A stretch of DNA of 64,000 bases from the NCBI GenBank assembly GCA_020851555.1, contig JADZCM010000001.1, positions 62,001 through 126,000 on the forward strand, read 5' to 3'. Both the position numbers and the translations under genes were made by a program. This DNA is from Bryobacterales bacterium. Lineage in GTDB: Bacteria; Acidobacteriota; Terriglobia; Bryobacterales; Bryobacteraceae. The notes under the pieces were generated by a model that saw nothing but the letters and a program-made list of their open reading frames with translations, ran no database searches and was not told where the DNA came from. Below are positions 35,747 through 44,152 of the stretch, piece after piece; the first letter of the stretch is position 1; every line of letters starts with the position of its first letter.

Positions 35747-36355
35747 GTGAGAAAAACGATTGCCATTTCGGCGATGATGCTGTTGAGTCTGAGCGTGTTC
35801 CCCGCGGTCCTGGCGGCGCAGCAGGCGGGCAAACTGCGGGAGCCGGACGTGATCTTCGTGCCCACCCCGCAGGAAGTGGTGGACGCCATGCTGAAACTGG
35901 CCGGTGTGCATAAGGGAGACGTGGTATACGACCTGGGCTGCGGTGACGGCCGCACCGTGGTTACGGCCGCCAAGACTTACGGCGTCCGCGCAGTGGGCAT
36001 TGACATCAACCCGGTGAGGATCGAGGAAGCGAAGGAGAACGTTCAGAAGAACGGAGTGGGTAACCTGGTCACGCTTCGCAATGAGGACCTGTTCGAGGCG
36101 GATATCAAGGAAGCGTCCGTCGTAACGCTTTACCTGCTCACGTCACTGAACATCAAGCTGAGACCGAAACTGTGGCGGGAGCTGAAGCCGGGGACGCGCG
36201 TCGTCAGCCACAGCTTTGACATGGGGGACTGGAAACCGGAGAAAAGCGAGAGCGTCAACGGCCGCATGATCTATCTGTGGCGTATTCCGGCAAATGCCGC
36301 TGCACAGGCCGGACAGTCCACCGGCGCCTCTTACGGCCGCCCCGGCAACCGGTAA
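35747..36355 (+). CDS. Exported class I SAM-dependent methyltransferase-like protein
   Basis: A 202-residue protein that starts with a signal peptide (RKTIAISAMMLLSLSVFPAVLAAQ; GTG start) and carries a Rossmann methyltransferase domain: VVYDLGCGDGRTVVTAAKTYGVRAVGIDINPVRIEEAKENV (motif I and the acidic SAM-ribose residue), NEDLFEAD and VVTLYLLTSLNIKLRPKLWREL. A methyltransferase sent across the membrane has no SAM, so either the N-terminus is an anchor facing inwards or the protein has another use of the fold. It is monocistronic, upstream of the aldo/keto reductases. Confidence 0.8.
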   Translation: MRKTIAISAMMLLSLSVFPAVLAAQQAGKLREPDVIFVPTPQEVVDAMLKLAGVHKGDVVYDLGCGDGRTVVTAAKTYGVRAVGIDINPVRIEEAKENVQKNGVGNLVTLRNEDLFEADIKEASVVTLYLLTSLNIKLRPKLWRELKPGTRVVSHSFDMGDWKPEKSESVNGRMIYLWRIPANAAAQAGQSTGASYGRPGNR

Positions 36356-36386
36356 AGTTTACATCGGTGAAAACGGGCCCCCGCAG

Positions 36387-36392
36387 TATAAT
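36387..36392 (+). promoter_or_regulatory. -10 box of the aldo/keto reductase operon
   Basis: TATAAT, 44 bases before the ATG at 36437, which has a perfect AGGAGG (36425-36430) 6 bases upstream. No good -35 hexamer is visible 16-18 bases upstream, so an activator may be needed. Confidence 0.45.
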
Positions 36393-36436
36393 AAGGGTTT
36401 AGCAGTCGCAAGTACGAAACTATCAGGAGGTTTTCC

Positions 36437-37603
36437 ATGAAGGACAACTCCAGACGGCGTTTTATCGCCACGGGACTCGGGCTTCCAGTGGCCGGCATGG
36501 CAACCATGCGGACGGCCAATTCCACCCTGGCTGCGCCGGCTTCCGCGCCTCCAGCGGCGGGAGGCTTCTCCTACCGGACTCTGGGCCGGACCGGACTGAA
36601 GGTCACCAGCGTCGGCTTCGGGTGCATGATCACTTCCGACGCGAGCGTGATCGAGCGGGGCGCCGACATCGGGATTACGTACTTCGACACGGCGCGCGGA
36701 TATCAGCAGGGAAACAACGAGCGGATGGTCGGCGCGGCGCTGAAGCAGCACCGCAAGAACCTTGTCCTTTCCACCAAGACCCAGGCCAAGGACAAGGCCA
36801 CCGCCATGCAGCACCTCGAAACCAGTCTGAAGGAACTGGGGACCGACTACGTCGATATCTGGTACCTGCACGCCCGCAGCAGCATGGACCAGGTGACCGA
36901 CGAGTTGATTGACGCGCAGCAGACCGCCCGGCAGCAGGGCAAGATCCGCTTCGCCGGTGTCAGCACGCACCAGAATCAGGCGGAACTCATCCCGGCGCTG
37001 GTGAAGACCGGCAAGATGGACGTCATTCTGGTGGCTTACAACTTCACCCTGGACCCCAAGATCGGCGAGGCCATCGCGGCCGCCGCCAAGGCCGGCGTGG
37101 GCATCGTGGGGATGAAGGTGATGGCGGGCGGTTTCCGCACCTTACGGCCCGGCGACAAGAACGCCGAGATCCTGAAGCGGTCCGGAGCGATGCTTGCGGC
37201 GCTCAAATGGGTGCTCGCCGTTCCGGGGATTGCGACCACCATCCCCAGCATCACGGACATGGACCAGCTCGACGAGAACTTGAAGGCGATGTCCGAGCCG
37301 TTGACCGACAGCGACCGCAAGTTGCTGGCCGCCCAACTGGACTATATCCGCCCGATGTACTGCCGCACATGCGGCGCCTGCGAGGGAAAGTGCCGGTACG
37401 GCCTGCCCGTGGCCGACATGCTGCGGTATCTGATGTACTCCGACGGCTACGGCCAGTACGCCCTCGGACGAGAGCACTTCAAACAGTTGCCGGAGGAACT
37501 CCAGGCGGTCCGCTGCCAGGATTGCTCAGGCTGTACGATTAACTGCCCCAACGGAGTCAACGTCGTTGCCAGACTCACCAAGGCCCAGGAGGTATTCGCG
37601 TGA
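36437..37603 (+). CDS. Tat-exported aldo/keto reductase with C-terminal Fe-S region (copy 1)
   Basis: A 388-residue fusion. Residues 1-35 form a twin-arginine signal (NSRRRFIATGLGLPVAGMA). The TIM-barrel aldo/keto reductase has the full catalytic set: Asp84 and Tyr89 in FDTARGY, Lys114 in STKTQ and His145 in YLHAR. The last 85 residues bear two cysteine groups, CRTCGACEGKC and CQDCSGCTINCP, as in 4Fe-4S ferredoxins. AKR+Fe-S proteins of this type occur in acidobacteria and related phyla. Substrate and electron partner unknown. It overlaps its paralogue by 4 bases and begins a three-gene operon. Confidence 0.9.
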   Translation: MKDNSRRRFIATGLGLPVAGMATMRTANSTLAAPASAPPAAGGFSYRTLGRTGLKVTSVGFGCMITSDASVIERGADIGITYFDTARGYQQGNNERMVGAALKQHRKNLVLSTKTQAKDKATAMQHLETSLKELGTDYVDIWYLHARSSMDQVTDELIDAQQTARQQGKIRFAGVSTHQNQAELIPALVKTGKMDVILVAYNFTLDPKIGEAIAAAAKAGVGIVGMKVMAGGFRTLRPGDKNAEILKRSGAMLAALKWVLAVPGIATTIPSITDMDQLDENLKAMSEPLTDSDRKLLAAQLDYIRPMYCRTCGACEGKCRYGLPVADMLRYLMYSDGYGQYALGREHFKQLPEELQAVRCQDCSGCTINCPNGVNVVARLTKAQEVFA

Positions 37604-38769
37604 ACACAGCATCCCGTCGCAGCTTTCTAGGAGCTGGGCTGGCTCTGCCGGCCCTCTCCTCCGTCCGGACTGAGACTGCTCCAGCGCCGGAGCCGGTCAG
37701 TCTCCAGTCGCCGCCGAAACTGGTCTACGGCACGCTGGGCAAGAGCGGCTTGAAGGTCACCCGTGTGGCGTTCGGCTGCATGACTACGTCGGACCCCAGC
37801 GTCATCGAGCGGGCCGCGGACCTGGGCATCAACCTGTTCGACTCAGCCCGCGTCTACCAGGGCGGGAACAACGAGCGGATGGTCGGGTCCGCCCTTAAGA
37901 AGTACCGGGACAAGGTCTACATCACCAGCAAGACGCAGGCCAGGACGGGCCAACAGGCGATGGCGGACCTGGAGACCAGCCTGAAGGAGTTGCAGACCGA
38001 CCATCTGGACATCTGGTACCTGCACAGCCGCAGCAATCTGTCCGACGTCAACGACGAGTTGCTTCAGGCGCAGGTGAACGCGAAGAAGCAGGGTAAGATC
38101 CGGCTGGCCGGCGTGAGCTTCCACGGCGGTCACACCGAAGTGATACCGGGATTCCAGAAGATGAATCACTTCGACGTGTTCCTCATCAGCTACAACTACG
38201 CGATGGGGCACACGATCGATCCGCTCATCGAGCAGGCGCGCAAAGCCGGCATCGGCATCGTCGCCATGAAGGGACTGGCGGGCGGCGTCCGGCCCACGGT
38301 GCGCTCTTACGTGATCCCGCCCGAGAAGCTGAACCTGCTGAATCAGGAAGGCGCGCCGGTCGCGGCCCTGAAGTGGGTCCTGAACAACAAGTTTGTCGAC
38401 ACCGTCATCCCCAGCATCGTGGATATGGATCAGCTCGACCAGAACATCCTGGCGATGTCGTCTCCTTTCAGCGCCCGGGAGGCGAAGCTGCTGGCGGCGC
38501 GGCTGGAGGAGATCAAGCCCTGGTACTGCCGCATGTGCGGGAGCTGCGAAGGCCAGTGCCAGAAGGGCCTTCCGGTCGCCGACATGCTGCGTTTCACGAT
38601 GTACGCGGAGAACTACGGGCAATACTCGCTGGGCCTGGACAACTACCGGTCGCTGCCGGAGGGAATCACGTCGGTTCGCTGCGCGGACTGCTCCTCCTGC
38701 ACGGTCGAGTGTCCGAACGGCGTGCAGGTTGCGGCTCGCCTGACTCGCGCCCAGGAGTTGTTCGGATGA
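37600..38769 (+). CDS. Tat-exported aldo/keto reductase with C-terminal Fe-S region (copy 2)
   Basis: A 389-residue paralogue of the upstream gene, sharing the order and motifs over the whole length: Tat signal ASRRSFLGAGLALPAL, FDSARVY (in place of FDTARGY), ITSKTQ, WYLHSR, and CRMCGSCEGQC ... CADCSSCTVECP. The GTG start overlaps the stop of copy 1 (GTGA). The barrel residues are conserved, so both copies may be active and may act as a heterodimer or on different substrates. It overlaps the DUF6599 gene by 4 bases. Confidence 0.9.
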   Translation: MNTASRRSFLGAGLALPALSSVRTETAPAPEPVSLQSPPKLVYGTLGKSGLKVTRVAFGCMTTSDPSVIERAADLGINLFDSARVYQGGNNERMVGSALKKYRDKVYITSKTQARTGQQAMADLETSLKELQTDHLDIWYLHSRSNLSDVNDELLQAQVNAKKQGKIRLAGVSFHGGHTEVIPGFQKMNHFDVFLISYNYAMGHTIDPLIEQARKAGIGIVAMKGLAGGVRPTVRSYVIPPEKLNLLNQEGAPVAALKWVLNNKFVDTVIPSIVDMDQLDQNILAMSSPFSAREAKLLAARLEEIKPWYCRMCGSCEGQCQKGLPVADMLRFTMYAENYGQYSLGLDNYRSLPEGITSVRCADCSSCTVECPNGVQVAARLTRAQELFG

Positions 38770-39608
38770 GCCGTCTGCCATCCTGCATCCTCATCATGGG
38801 CCTGGCCGCGGCCATCGCCGCGGCCCAGGCTCCCGTACCGGACTGCAAACTGGTCCCGGGATGGACCCAGCAGGGCGAAACCCGCCACTTCGTGGCGGAC
38901 AATCTGTTCGAGTACATGGACGGGAACGCCGAGGGCTACGTCATCTACGACTTCGTCAGCATGGCGGGCGTCAATTGCACCGCCGGCGAGGTGACGCTCA
39001 CCTTCGATGTTTCCGAGATGGCGAGCCCGGAGGCGGCGTACGGCATCTTCCAGTCCAATCGCGATCCGAAGCTGGCCACACAGAAGCTCGGGACCATCGC
39101 CCAGATTCAGCCGCGGCGCGGCGTGTTCGTAAAGGACAAATACTACGTCGAACTGGCCGCCAATCCGGAAGGGGACCACACCAAAGTCATCACCGCGTTC
39201 CTGACCGCGATGGAAAAGCGGATACCCGGCTCCTCGGAGCTGCCCGCTCTGCTGACCTGGTTCCCGGCCGACAAGCTGGACCAGGCGACGCTGCGAATGA
39301 TCCCGCAGAGCGTTCTCGGCCTGTCGCTGCTCCGGCGCGGCTACCTGGGCCAGTACGAGTACGGCAAGGGCTTCATCGTGACCGAAGATTCACCCGAAGC
39401 CGCCGCCGGGGTGCTGAAAAAAGCGATGGCGCGCTTCAAGGAGACCACGACAGTCCAGGTGGGGGACGAGGCGTTCCAGTACACCGACAAATACCTGGGC
39501 CGGCTTTGCTTTTTCCGCAAGGGCCGTTACGTGGGCGGTTTCGCCAACGTGACCGAGCCTGCCGATCCGGTGGCCGCCGCCCGCGCGCTGGCGGCGAAGA
39601 TACCGTAG
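38766..39608 (+). CDS. DUF6599-type exported protein
   Basis: 280 residues with a signal peptide (SRLPSCILIMGLAAAIAAAQ). The motif NLFEYMDGNAEGYVIYDFVSMAG near residue 45, and VSEMASPEAAYGIFQSNRD, match what I recall of DUF6599 proteins. The rest is a two-domain repeat with VGDEAFQYTDKYLGRLCFFRKGRYVGGF at the end. No catalytic motif. Its ATGA start overlaps the second aldo/keto reductase, so it is part of that operon and likely a partner in the periplasm. The 3' end overlaps the converging folK by 82 bases. Confidence 0.75.
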   Translation: MSRLPSCILIMGLAAAIAAAQAPVPDCKLVPGWTQQGETRHFVADNLFEYMDGNAEGYVIYDFVSMAGVNCTAGEVTLTFDVSEMASPEAAYGIFQSNRDPKLATQKLGTIAQIQPRRGVFVKDKYYVELAANPEGDHTKVITAFLTAMEKRIPGSSELPALLTWFPADKLDQATLRMIPQSVLGLSLLRRGYLGQYEYGKGFIVTEDSPEAAAGVLKKAMARFKETTTVQVGDEAFQYTDKYLGRLCFFRKGRYVGGFANVTEPADPVAAARALAAKIP

Positions 39609-40090
39609 GGCGCGAACACCCGCCGGGCCGCCTGCCCGCGAGTCGGGACGAGCAGTTCTCGGATCGTCCGGCGCAGGACGGGGTGCCGCAGGGCGGGAAC
39701 CAGTTCGGCCAACGGCTCCAGGACGAAGCGCCGCAACGCCATCCGAGGATGGGGGATGGTGAGGTCCGGAGTCTCCATCACCACGTCTTCGTACAACAGA
39801 ATATCGACGTCGATGGTGCGCGGGCCTCTGGCGACCGGGCGCCTCCTGCCCAGCTCCCTCTCTACCCTGCGTGCCCGCGCCAGCAACTGCGCCGGGAAGA
39901 GGTCCGTCTCGATTTCAGCCACCAGGTTCAGAAACCACGGCTGGCCCGCCAGGTCCATCGGCGCCGTCTCATAGACCGACGAGACGCGCACCACATGGAG
40001 GTGCGGCCTCTCCAGCAGCCGCAGGGCCTGCCCGAGGAAAGCCTCGCGGCGGCCCAGATTCGATCCCAGCGACAGGTAGGCGGTCTTCAC
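39527..40090 (-). CDS. folK: 2-amino-4-hydroxy-6-hydroxymethyldihydropteridine diphosphokinase
   Basis: A 187-residue HPPK that transfers pyrophosphate from ATP to the pterin in folate synthesis. Signatures: YLSLGSNLGRREAFLGQAL, SVYETAPMDLAGQPWFLNLV, ARGPRTIDVDILLYEDVV and the metal/ATP loop LTIPHPRMALRRFVLEPLAELVP. The usual family ends near residue 160; the last about 27 residues (FAPYGIFAASARAAATGSAGSV...) are an extension that lies in the antisense overlap with the DUF6599 gene. It is the last gene of the ruvA-ruvB-folK run, 2 bases after ruvB. Confidence 0.94.
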   Translation of the reverse strand: MKTAYLSLGSNLGRREAFLGQALRLLERPHLHVVRVSSVYETAPMDLAGQPWFLNLVAEIETDLFPAQLLARARRVERELGRRRPVARGPRTIDVDILLYEDVVMETPDLTIPHPRMALRRFVLEPLAELVPALRHPVLRRTIRELLVPTRGQAARRVFAPYGIFAASARAAATGSAGSVTLAKPPT

Positions 40091-40092
40091 GG

Positions 40093-41118
40093 TCAGAACA
40101 GCGTCCGCTGGTTGCCGCGGAGGCGCCTCGGGACCTGGAAGTGCTCGAACGCCCGGTCGGTCGCCACCCTGCCCCGCGGGGTGCGGTCGATGAAGCCGAG
40201 CTGGATCAGGTAGGGTTCGTACACTTCCTCGATGGTGTCCGGCTCTTCATCGATCGAGGCCGCCACGGTGTTCAGACCGACCGGTCCGCCGGCGTACTTC
40301 TCCAGGACGGTCAGCATGATCTTCTGGTCGATCTCATCCAGGCCGAACCGGTCCACCTCCAGCAGGTCCAGCGCCGTGCGGGCGATCCCGGTGGTGATAC
40401 GGCCGTCGGCCCGGACCTGGGCGTAGTCCCGCACGCGGCGCAGGAGCCGGTTGGCGATGCGGGGCGTGCCGCGGCTGCGGCGGGCGATCTCCTCGGTCCC
40501 GCCCTGATCGATGGCCACGGCCAGGATCGCCGCCGACCTGGCGACGATGCGCTGTAGTTCCTCCGCGTCGTAATGATTCAGCCGCAGCACCAGCCCGAAG
40601 CGGCCTCGCAGAGGAGCGCTCACCAGGCCCTGCCGCGTGGTGGCGCCGATGGCGGTGAAGTGCGGAACCGGCAGCGAGTGGGTGCGCGCCCCGGGGCCCG
40701 ATCCGATCAGAATATCGACCCGGAAATCCTCCAGCGCCGCGTACAGCATCTCTTCGACGTCCGGGAGCAGCCGGTGGATTTCGTCCACGAAGAAGACCTG
40801 CCGCGCGCGGATGTTGCTGAGGATGCCGGTCAGATCGAGCTTCTTCTGGAGAATGGGGCCGGAGGTCTGTTCAAAGCCCACGCCGAGTTCGTTGGAGATA
40901 ATCGTCGCCAGCGTGGTCTTGCCCAGGCCCGGCGGACCGTAGAGCAGCACGTGGTCCATGGCCTCGCCCCGCCGCCGCGCCGCCTCGATGGCGATGGAAA
41001 GGTTCTCCTTGAGCTTGGCCTGGCCAGTGAAATCCGCCAGCCGCGAGGGCCGCAGGCTGGCCTCGAACTGGCGCTCGTCGTCGAGTACCGACGGCGAGAC
41101 GATTCCCTTTTCACGCAT
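40093..41118 (-). CDS. ruvB: Holliday junction DNA helicase RuvB
   Basis: A 341-residue AAA+ motor that drives branch migration with RuvA. Walker A YGPPGLGKTTLA near residue 65, Walker B VFFVDEIHRLLPDVEE near residue 115, sensor 1 GATTRQGLVSAPLRGRFG near residue 165, Arg finger in this stretch, and the C-terminal winged helix with EDTIEEVYEPYLIQLGFIDRTPRGR. Length is normal. It follows ruvA by 18 bases. No ruvC is in the window. Confidence 0.97.
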   Translation of the reverse strand: MREKGIVSPSVLDDERQFEASLRPSRLADFTGQAKLKENLSIAIEAARRRGEAMDHVLLYGPPGLGKTTLATIISNELGVGFEQTSGPILQKKLDLTGILSNIRARQVFFVDEIHRLLPDVEEMLYAALEDFRVDILIGSGPGARTHSLPVPHFTAIGATTRQGLVSAPLRGRFGLVLRLNHYDAEELQRIVARSAAILAVAIDQGGTEEIARRSRGTPRIANRLLRRVRDYAQVRADGRITTGIARTALDLLEVDRFGLDEIDQKIMLTVLEKYAGGPVGLNTVAASIDEEPDTIEEVYEPYLIQLGFIDRTPRGRVATDRAFEHFQVPRRLRGNQRTLF

Positions 41119-41136
41119 GTACGACCGCTTCTCAGC

Positions 41137-41733
41137 TTACCGTATCAATTCCATCGCGCGACGGAAGAGCGGCTCGAAGCCGTCGCCCGGCTTCTGGGCT
41201 TTCGCCTTCCGCACCGCGGCCTCCGCCGTGGGCCGCGCGCAGCCCAGATTCACGAGTGCGCTCAGCACGTCGTGGTCGAGCGCCGACAGGGCCGTTGCCT
41301 GCGGCGCGGCGGCGGCCTCCCCGGCGCCGAGCATCTCCAGCTTGTCGCGAAGTTCGAGCACGATTCTCTCCGCCGTCTTCTTCCCGACCCCGGGAATGCG
41401 TACGAGTTGCTCGGCCAGCCCCTGCCGGATCGACCCGATGAGTTCCTGCACGGGAAGCCCCGAAAGCACGGTAACCGCCAGCTTGGGGCCGATGCCGCTC
41501 ACGCCGATCAGTTTCTCGAAAAGCGTCTTCTCCTCCCCGGTGAGAAAACCGTAGAGCGAGAACGCGTCTTCCCTGACGTGCGTGTAGATCCTGAGGCGCA
41601 CCTCCGCGCCCGGCGGCGGCAGGGCGGAGAAGGTGGAGATGGGGATGGTGACGGCGTAGCCGACGCCGCCCGCCTCCACGATCACCAGGTTCGGGTGCTT
41701 CTCGGTGAGGACCCCGCGCAGAGCCGCAATCAT
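41137..41733 (-). CDS. ruvA: Holliday junction-binding protein RuvA
   Basis: 198 residues from the ATG at 41733 (MIAALRGVLTEKHPN is the usual start; a longer frame to 41835 would overlap the divergent rsmE). OB fold at residues 1-65, two helix-hairpin-helix motifs (LIGVSGIGPKLAVTVLSG and LVRIPGVGKKTAERIVLELRDKL), and a C-terminal three-helix domain (ALVNLGCARPTAEAAVRKA) that contacts RuvB. It binds four-way junctions as a tetramer. Starts 46 bases from divergent rsmE. Confidence 0.96.
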   Translation of the reverse strand: MIAALRGVLTEKHPNLVIVEAGGVGYAVTIPISTFSALPPPGAEVRLRIYTHVREDAFSLYGFLTGEEKTLFEKLIGVSGIGPKLAVTVLSGLPVQELIGSIRQGLAEQLVRIPGVGKKTAERIVLELRDKLEMLGAGEAAAAPQATALSALDHDVLSALVNLGCARPTAEAAVRKAKAQKPGDGFEPLFRRAMELIR

Positions 41734-41779
41734 GACGGTGGGACGGGCCTCCCGGCCCGCCGCTGCTAGATTATTGTAC

Positions 41780-42520
41780 ATGGCCAGGCGGCGGTTCTTC
41801 GTGGACGCGGTGCGCCACGGCGCGGCGGCGCTCAAGGGCGACTCCGCCGAACATCTGCGGCGCGTGCTGCGGGCGGAGCCCGGCCAGCGGTATGAGATCT
41901 CCGATAACGGCTCCGTCTACCTGGCGGAGGTCGAAGGCTTCTCCAAAGGCGAGGTGCGGTTCCGGGTCGTAGACCGGCTGCCCGTCGAGACGCCTCCGCT
42001 GAGGCTGGCCTTGCTCGCCTCCCTGATCAAGTTCGACCGCTTCGAGTGGATCGTGGAGAAAGCCACGGAACTCGGCGTCGAGGCGCTTGTGCCGGTCGTC
42101 GCCGCGCGCAGCGAGCAGGGTCTCGGCCGGGCGGCGGCCCGGCGGCTGGAACGCTGGCGCCGCATCGCCCTGGAAGCCAGCCAGCAGTCGCGGCGCGCCC
42201 GGTTGCCGGAGATCCGCGACTGCATCCCGGTTGAGGCGGCCCTGGCGCTGCCCGCCGGCGGCCGCTGGATGCTGGACGAAGACCGCGAGGCGCCGCCACT
42301 GGTTTCCACGCTCCCTCCGAGGGGATCGCGGTCGCCGTCCGACACAGTCAACCTGCTGGCCGGCCCGGAGGGCGGATGGACCGCCGACGAACGCACAGAG
42401 GCTGCCGCACTCGGCTGGAAGCGGGGTTCTTTGGGGGCGTATGTCCTGCGGGCGGAGACGGCCGCACTGGCGGGCGTCGCCGTTCTGTCGGCGGCCTGGC
42501 TCGACAGGCCCCCACAATAA
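41780..42520 (+). CDS. rsmE: 16S rRNA (uracil1498-N3)-methyltransferase
   Basis: 246 residues from the ATG at 41780 (MARRRFFVDAVR fits the family; the longer frame overlaps ruvA). N-terminal PUA-like domain with HLRRVLRAEPGQ, then the SPOUT fold: ALLASLIKFDRFEWIVEKATELGVEALVPVVAARSE, and the knot LLAGPEGGWTADERTEAAALGWKRGSLGAYVLRAETA. It methylates U1498 of 16S rRNA. No ribosome binding site is visible; a TAGATT hexamer ends 7 bases before the ATG, so a leaderless mRNA is possible. Divergent from ruvA. Confidence 0.94.
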   Translation: MARRRFFVDAVRHGAAALKGDSAEHLRRVLRAEPGQRYEISDNGSVYLAEVEGFSKGEVRFRVVDRLPVETPPLRLALLASLIKFDRFEWIVEKATELGVEALVPVVAARSEQGLGRAAARRLERWRRIALEASQQSRRARLPEIRDCIPVEAALALPAGGRWMLDEDREAPPLVSTLPPRGSRSPSDTVNLLAGPEGGWTADERTEAAALGWKRGSLGAYVLRAETAALAGVAVLSAAWLDRPPQ

Positions 42521-42523
42521 TGC

Positions 42524-42553
42524 GGCCCTCCGCGTCCCGGGACGTGGAGGGCC
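42524..42553 (+). terminator. Long GC-rich hairpin after rsmE
   Basis: GGCCCTCC (42524-42531) pairs perfectly with GGAGGGCC (42546-42553), and the 14 bases between contain CGTCCCGGGACG, itself palindromic. A second hairpin, GCGCCGT-ct-ACGGCGC, is at 42599-42614. There is no U-run, so this is at best a non-canonical terminator, or a mRNA-stabilising structure at the 3' end of rsmE. Confidence 0.4.
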
Positions 42554-42714
42554 CGAAGTCGAGCCGTGAGGCTCCGCCGGCGGCCCGGACCAGGCCCAGC
42601 GCCGTCTACGGCGCCGCCGGCTGAAGGGTTATCCCTTCTCCCTTACTTGAATCTGATGCGCCCGCCGGCCGGCGGATGCAGAAATCGATTCGCGGCAGCG
42701 GTAAAATCGTGCGC

Positions 42715-43929
42715 ATGGAATCCTTCACACGCAGGCAATTCGTGGGAACCGCCGCCGCTTCGCTCCTGACCGCCCGCGGCTACTCCCAGGTTTCCGGGGC
42801 CGGAGAACGACTCCGCATCGGCGTCATCGGCTGCGGAGGCATGGCCACGGAGCACATGAAGTCGCTGGTCAAGATGCGGGACCGGGACAACCTGGAGATT
42901 GTCGCGGTTTGCGACCTGTTTGACAAGCGCGCGGAGGCAGCGGCGAAACTCACCGGAGGCCGCGCCTACAAGGACTACCGGCAGGTGCTGGCGCTCAAGG
43001 AGGTGGACTACGTCCTCATAGCGGTCACCGAGCACTGGCACTACCAGATCGCCATGGACGCCGCCTCGGCCGGGAAGCACATCTACTGCGAGAAGCCCAT
43101 GACCCGGACCAGCGAGCAGGCCAAGCGATTGGCCGCCAGGGTCGACGCCGCGAAGGTGAAACTCCAGGTCGGCGTGCAGGGCATGTCGGACGATTCCTAC
43201 GAAACGGCCAACAAGTTCGTACGGGACGGCGCGCTGGGCAAGGTGGTGGTGGCGGAGATCGACTACAGCCGCAATCACCTGGACGACATGTGGATGTACG
43301 AAATAGATCCCGACGCCCGGCCGGGCGTGAACCTGGACTGGAAGACGTGGCTCGGCCCCGCGCCCAAGCGGCCCTGGGACCCGGAACGGTATTTCCGCTG
43401 GCGGCGCTATTGGGATTACTCCGGAGGCATCGCCAGCGACTTGTTTATCCACCGCGTGACCCGCATCATCAAGGCGCTGGGGCTGACCTTCCCGGACCGC
43501 GGGGTCGCCTCCGGCGGAAACTGGTACTTCAAGAAAGCCGAAGTGCCCGATACGTTCAACATCATGCTCGACTACCCGGACGGCCCCACGGTTCTGCTGG
43601 TTTCCTCGATGGCCAACGACACGGCGGTGGAGCACGTGCTGCGCGGGCACAAGGCGACGCTGCGGTTCACGCGCACCGGTTTCGTCATCGAGCCTCAGCG
43701 CCTGTTCGCCAAGGAGGTGCAGCCGGTGGAACATAAGAAGACGGGCGCGGAGAACGTCGAACTGCACCACCGCAACCTGATTCAGGCGATACGCCGGAAC
43801 GAGCCGCTCAAGTGCGACCACATGCTCGGTTACTACGGCGTGGTGGCCTGCGAAATCGGCATCGAATCCTTCCGCCGCCAGCAGTACATCAAGTGGGACC
43901 GCACGCGCGAGCGCATCGTGAAGGCGTGA
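42715..43929 (+). CDS. Tat-signal Gfo/Idh/MocA oxidoreductase
   Basis: 404 residues from the ATG at 42715, which begins a twin-arginine signal ([17 protein letters not shown]). Rossmann motif [15 protein letters not shown] near residue 35, [38 protein letters not shown] near residue 105 with the conserved EKP motif, then the substrate domain [20 protein letters not shown] with the DxxxH catalytic pair typical of the family. Exported members act on sugars or related compounds with a bound nucleotide cofactor. Alone on the plus strand, ahead of the NO reductase but with 223 bases between. Confidence 0.9.
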   Translation: MESFTRRQFVGTAAASLLTARGYSQVSGAGERLRIGVIGCGGMATEHMKSLVKMRDRDNLEIVAVCDLFDKRAEAAAKLTGGRAYKDYRQVLALKEVDYVLIAVTEHWHYQIAMDAASAGKHIYCEKPMTRTSEQAKRLAARVDAAKVKLQVGVQGMSDDSYETANKFVRDGALGKVVVAEIDYSRNHLDDMWMYEIDPDARPGVNLDWKTWLGPAPKRPWDPERYFRWRRYWDYSGGIASDLFIHRVTRIIKALGLTFPDRGVASGGNWYFKKAEVPDTFNIMLDYPDGPTVLLVSSMANDTAVEHVLRGHKATLRFTRTGFVIEPQRLFAKEVQPVEHKKTGAENVELHHRNLIQAIRRNEPLKCDHMLGYYGVVACEIGIESFRRQQYIKWDRTRERIVKA

Positions 43930-44072
43930 GAGCGCGGAGCCCCGCCGGCGTCCCGGCGCCGGGACGGCCAGGCGGCCGGCTCAGGCCGGGTCATCGGGAA
44001 ACCGCCGCGGTCCGCCGCGCGCGCCGGAGCCGCCCTTTCTTCCCGAGCCCGCCGCCGTTATGATACAAACCA

Positions 44073-44088
44073 TGTGACCACGGTTACA
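44073..44088 (+). promoter_or_regulatory. CRP/FNR-family binding site upstream of the NO reductase gene
   Basis: TGTGA-CCACGG-TTACA fits the TGTGA-N6-TCACA site of the CRP/FNR family with one mismatch. Its centre (44080.5) is 41.5 bases upstream of position 44122; a CATAGT (44110-44115; 4/6 match to TATAAT) is then correctly placed as the -10 box, which is class II activator geometry. A DNR/NNR-type or CRP-type activator is implied; which one is not shown by sequence alone. Confidence 0.55.
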
Positions 44089-44152
44089 GCATCCCGGCGG
44101 GCTACCGCTCATAGTAGAGTATCGTAGTTCCCCGCCTTTTAAGGAGATTCAC

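Noticed and set aside
36437-38769. Possible frameshifted single gene or assembly duplication for the two aldo/keto reductases
   Set aside because: Both copies are full length with their own signal peptides and differ throughout, so they are diverged paralogues.
43930-44152. An NsrR-type operator upstream of norZ
   Set aside because: The nearest sequence (AAACCATGTGA) matches the half-site poorly; the CRP/FNR-like site is a better reading.
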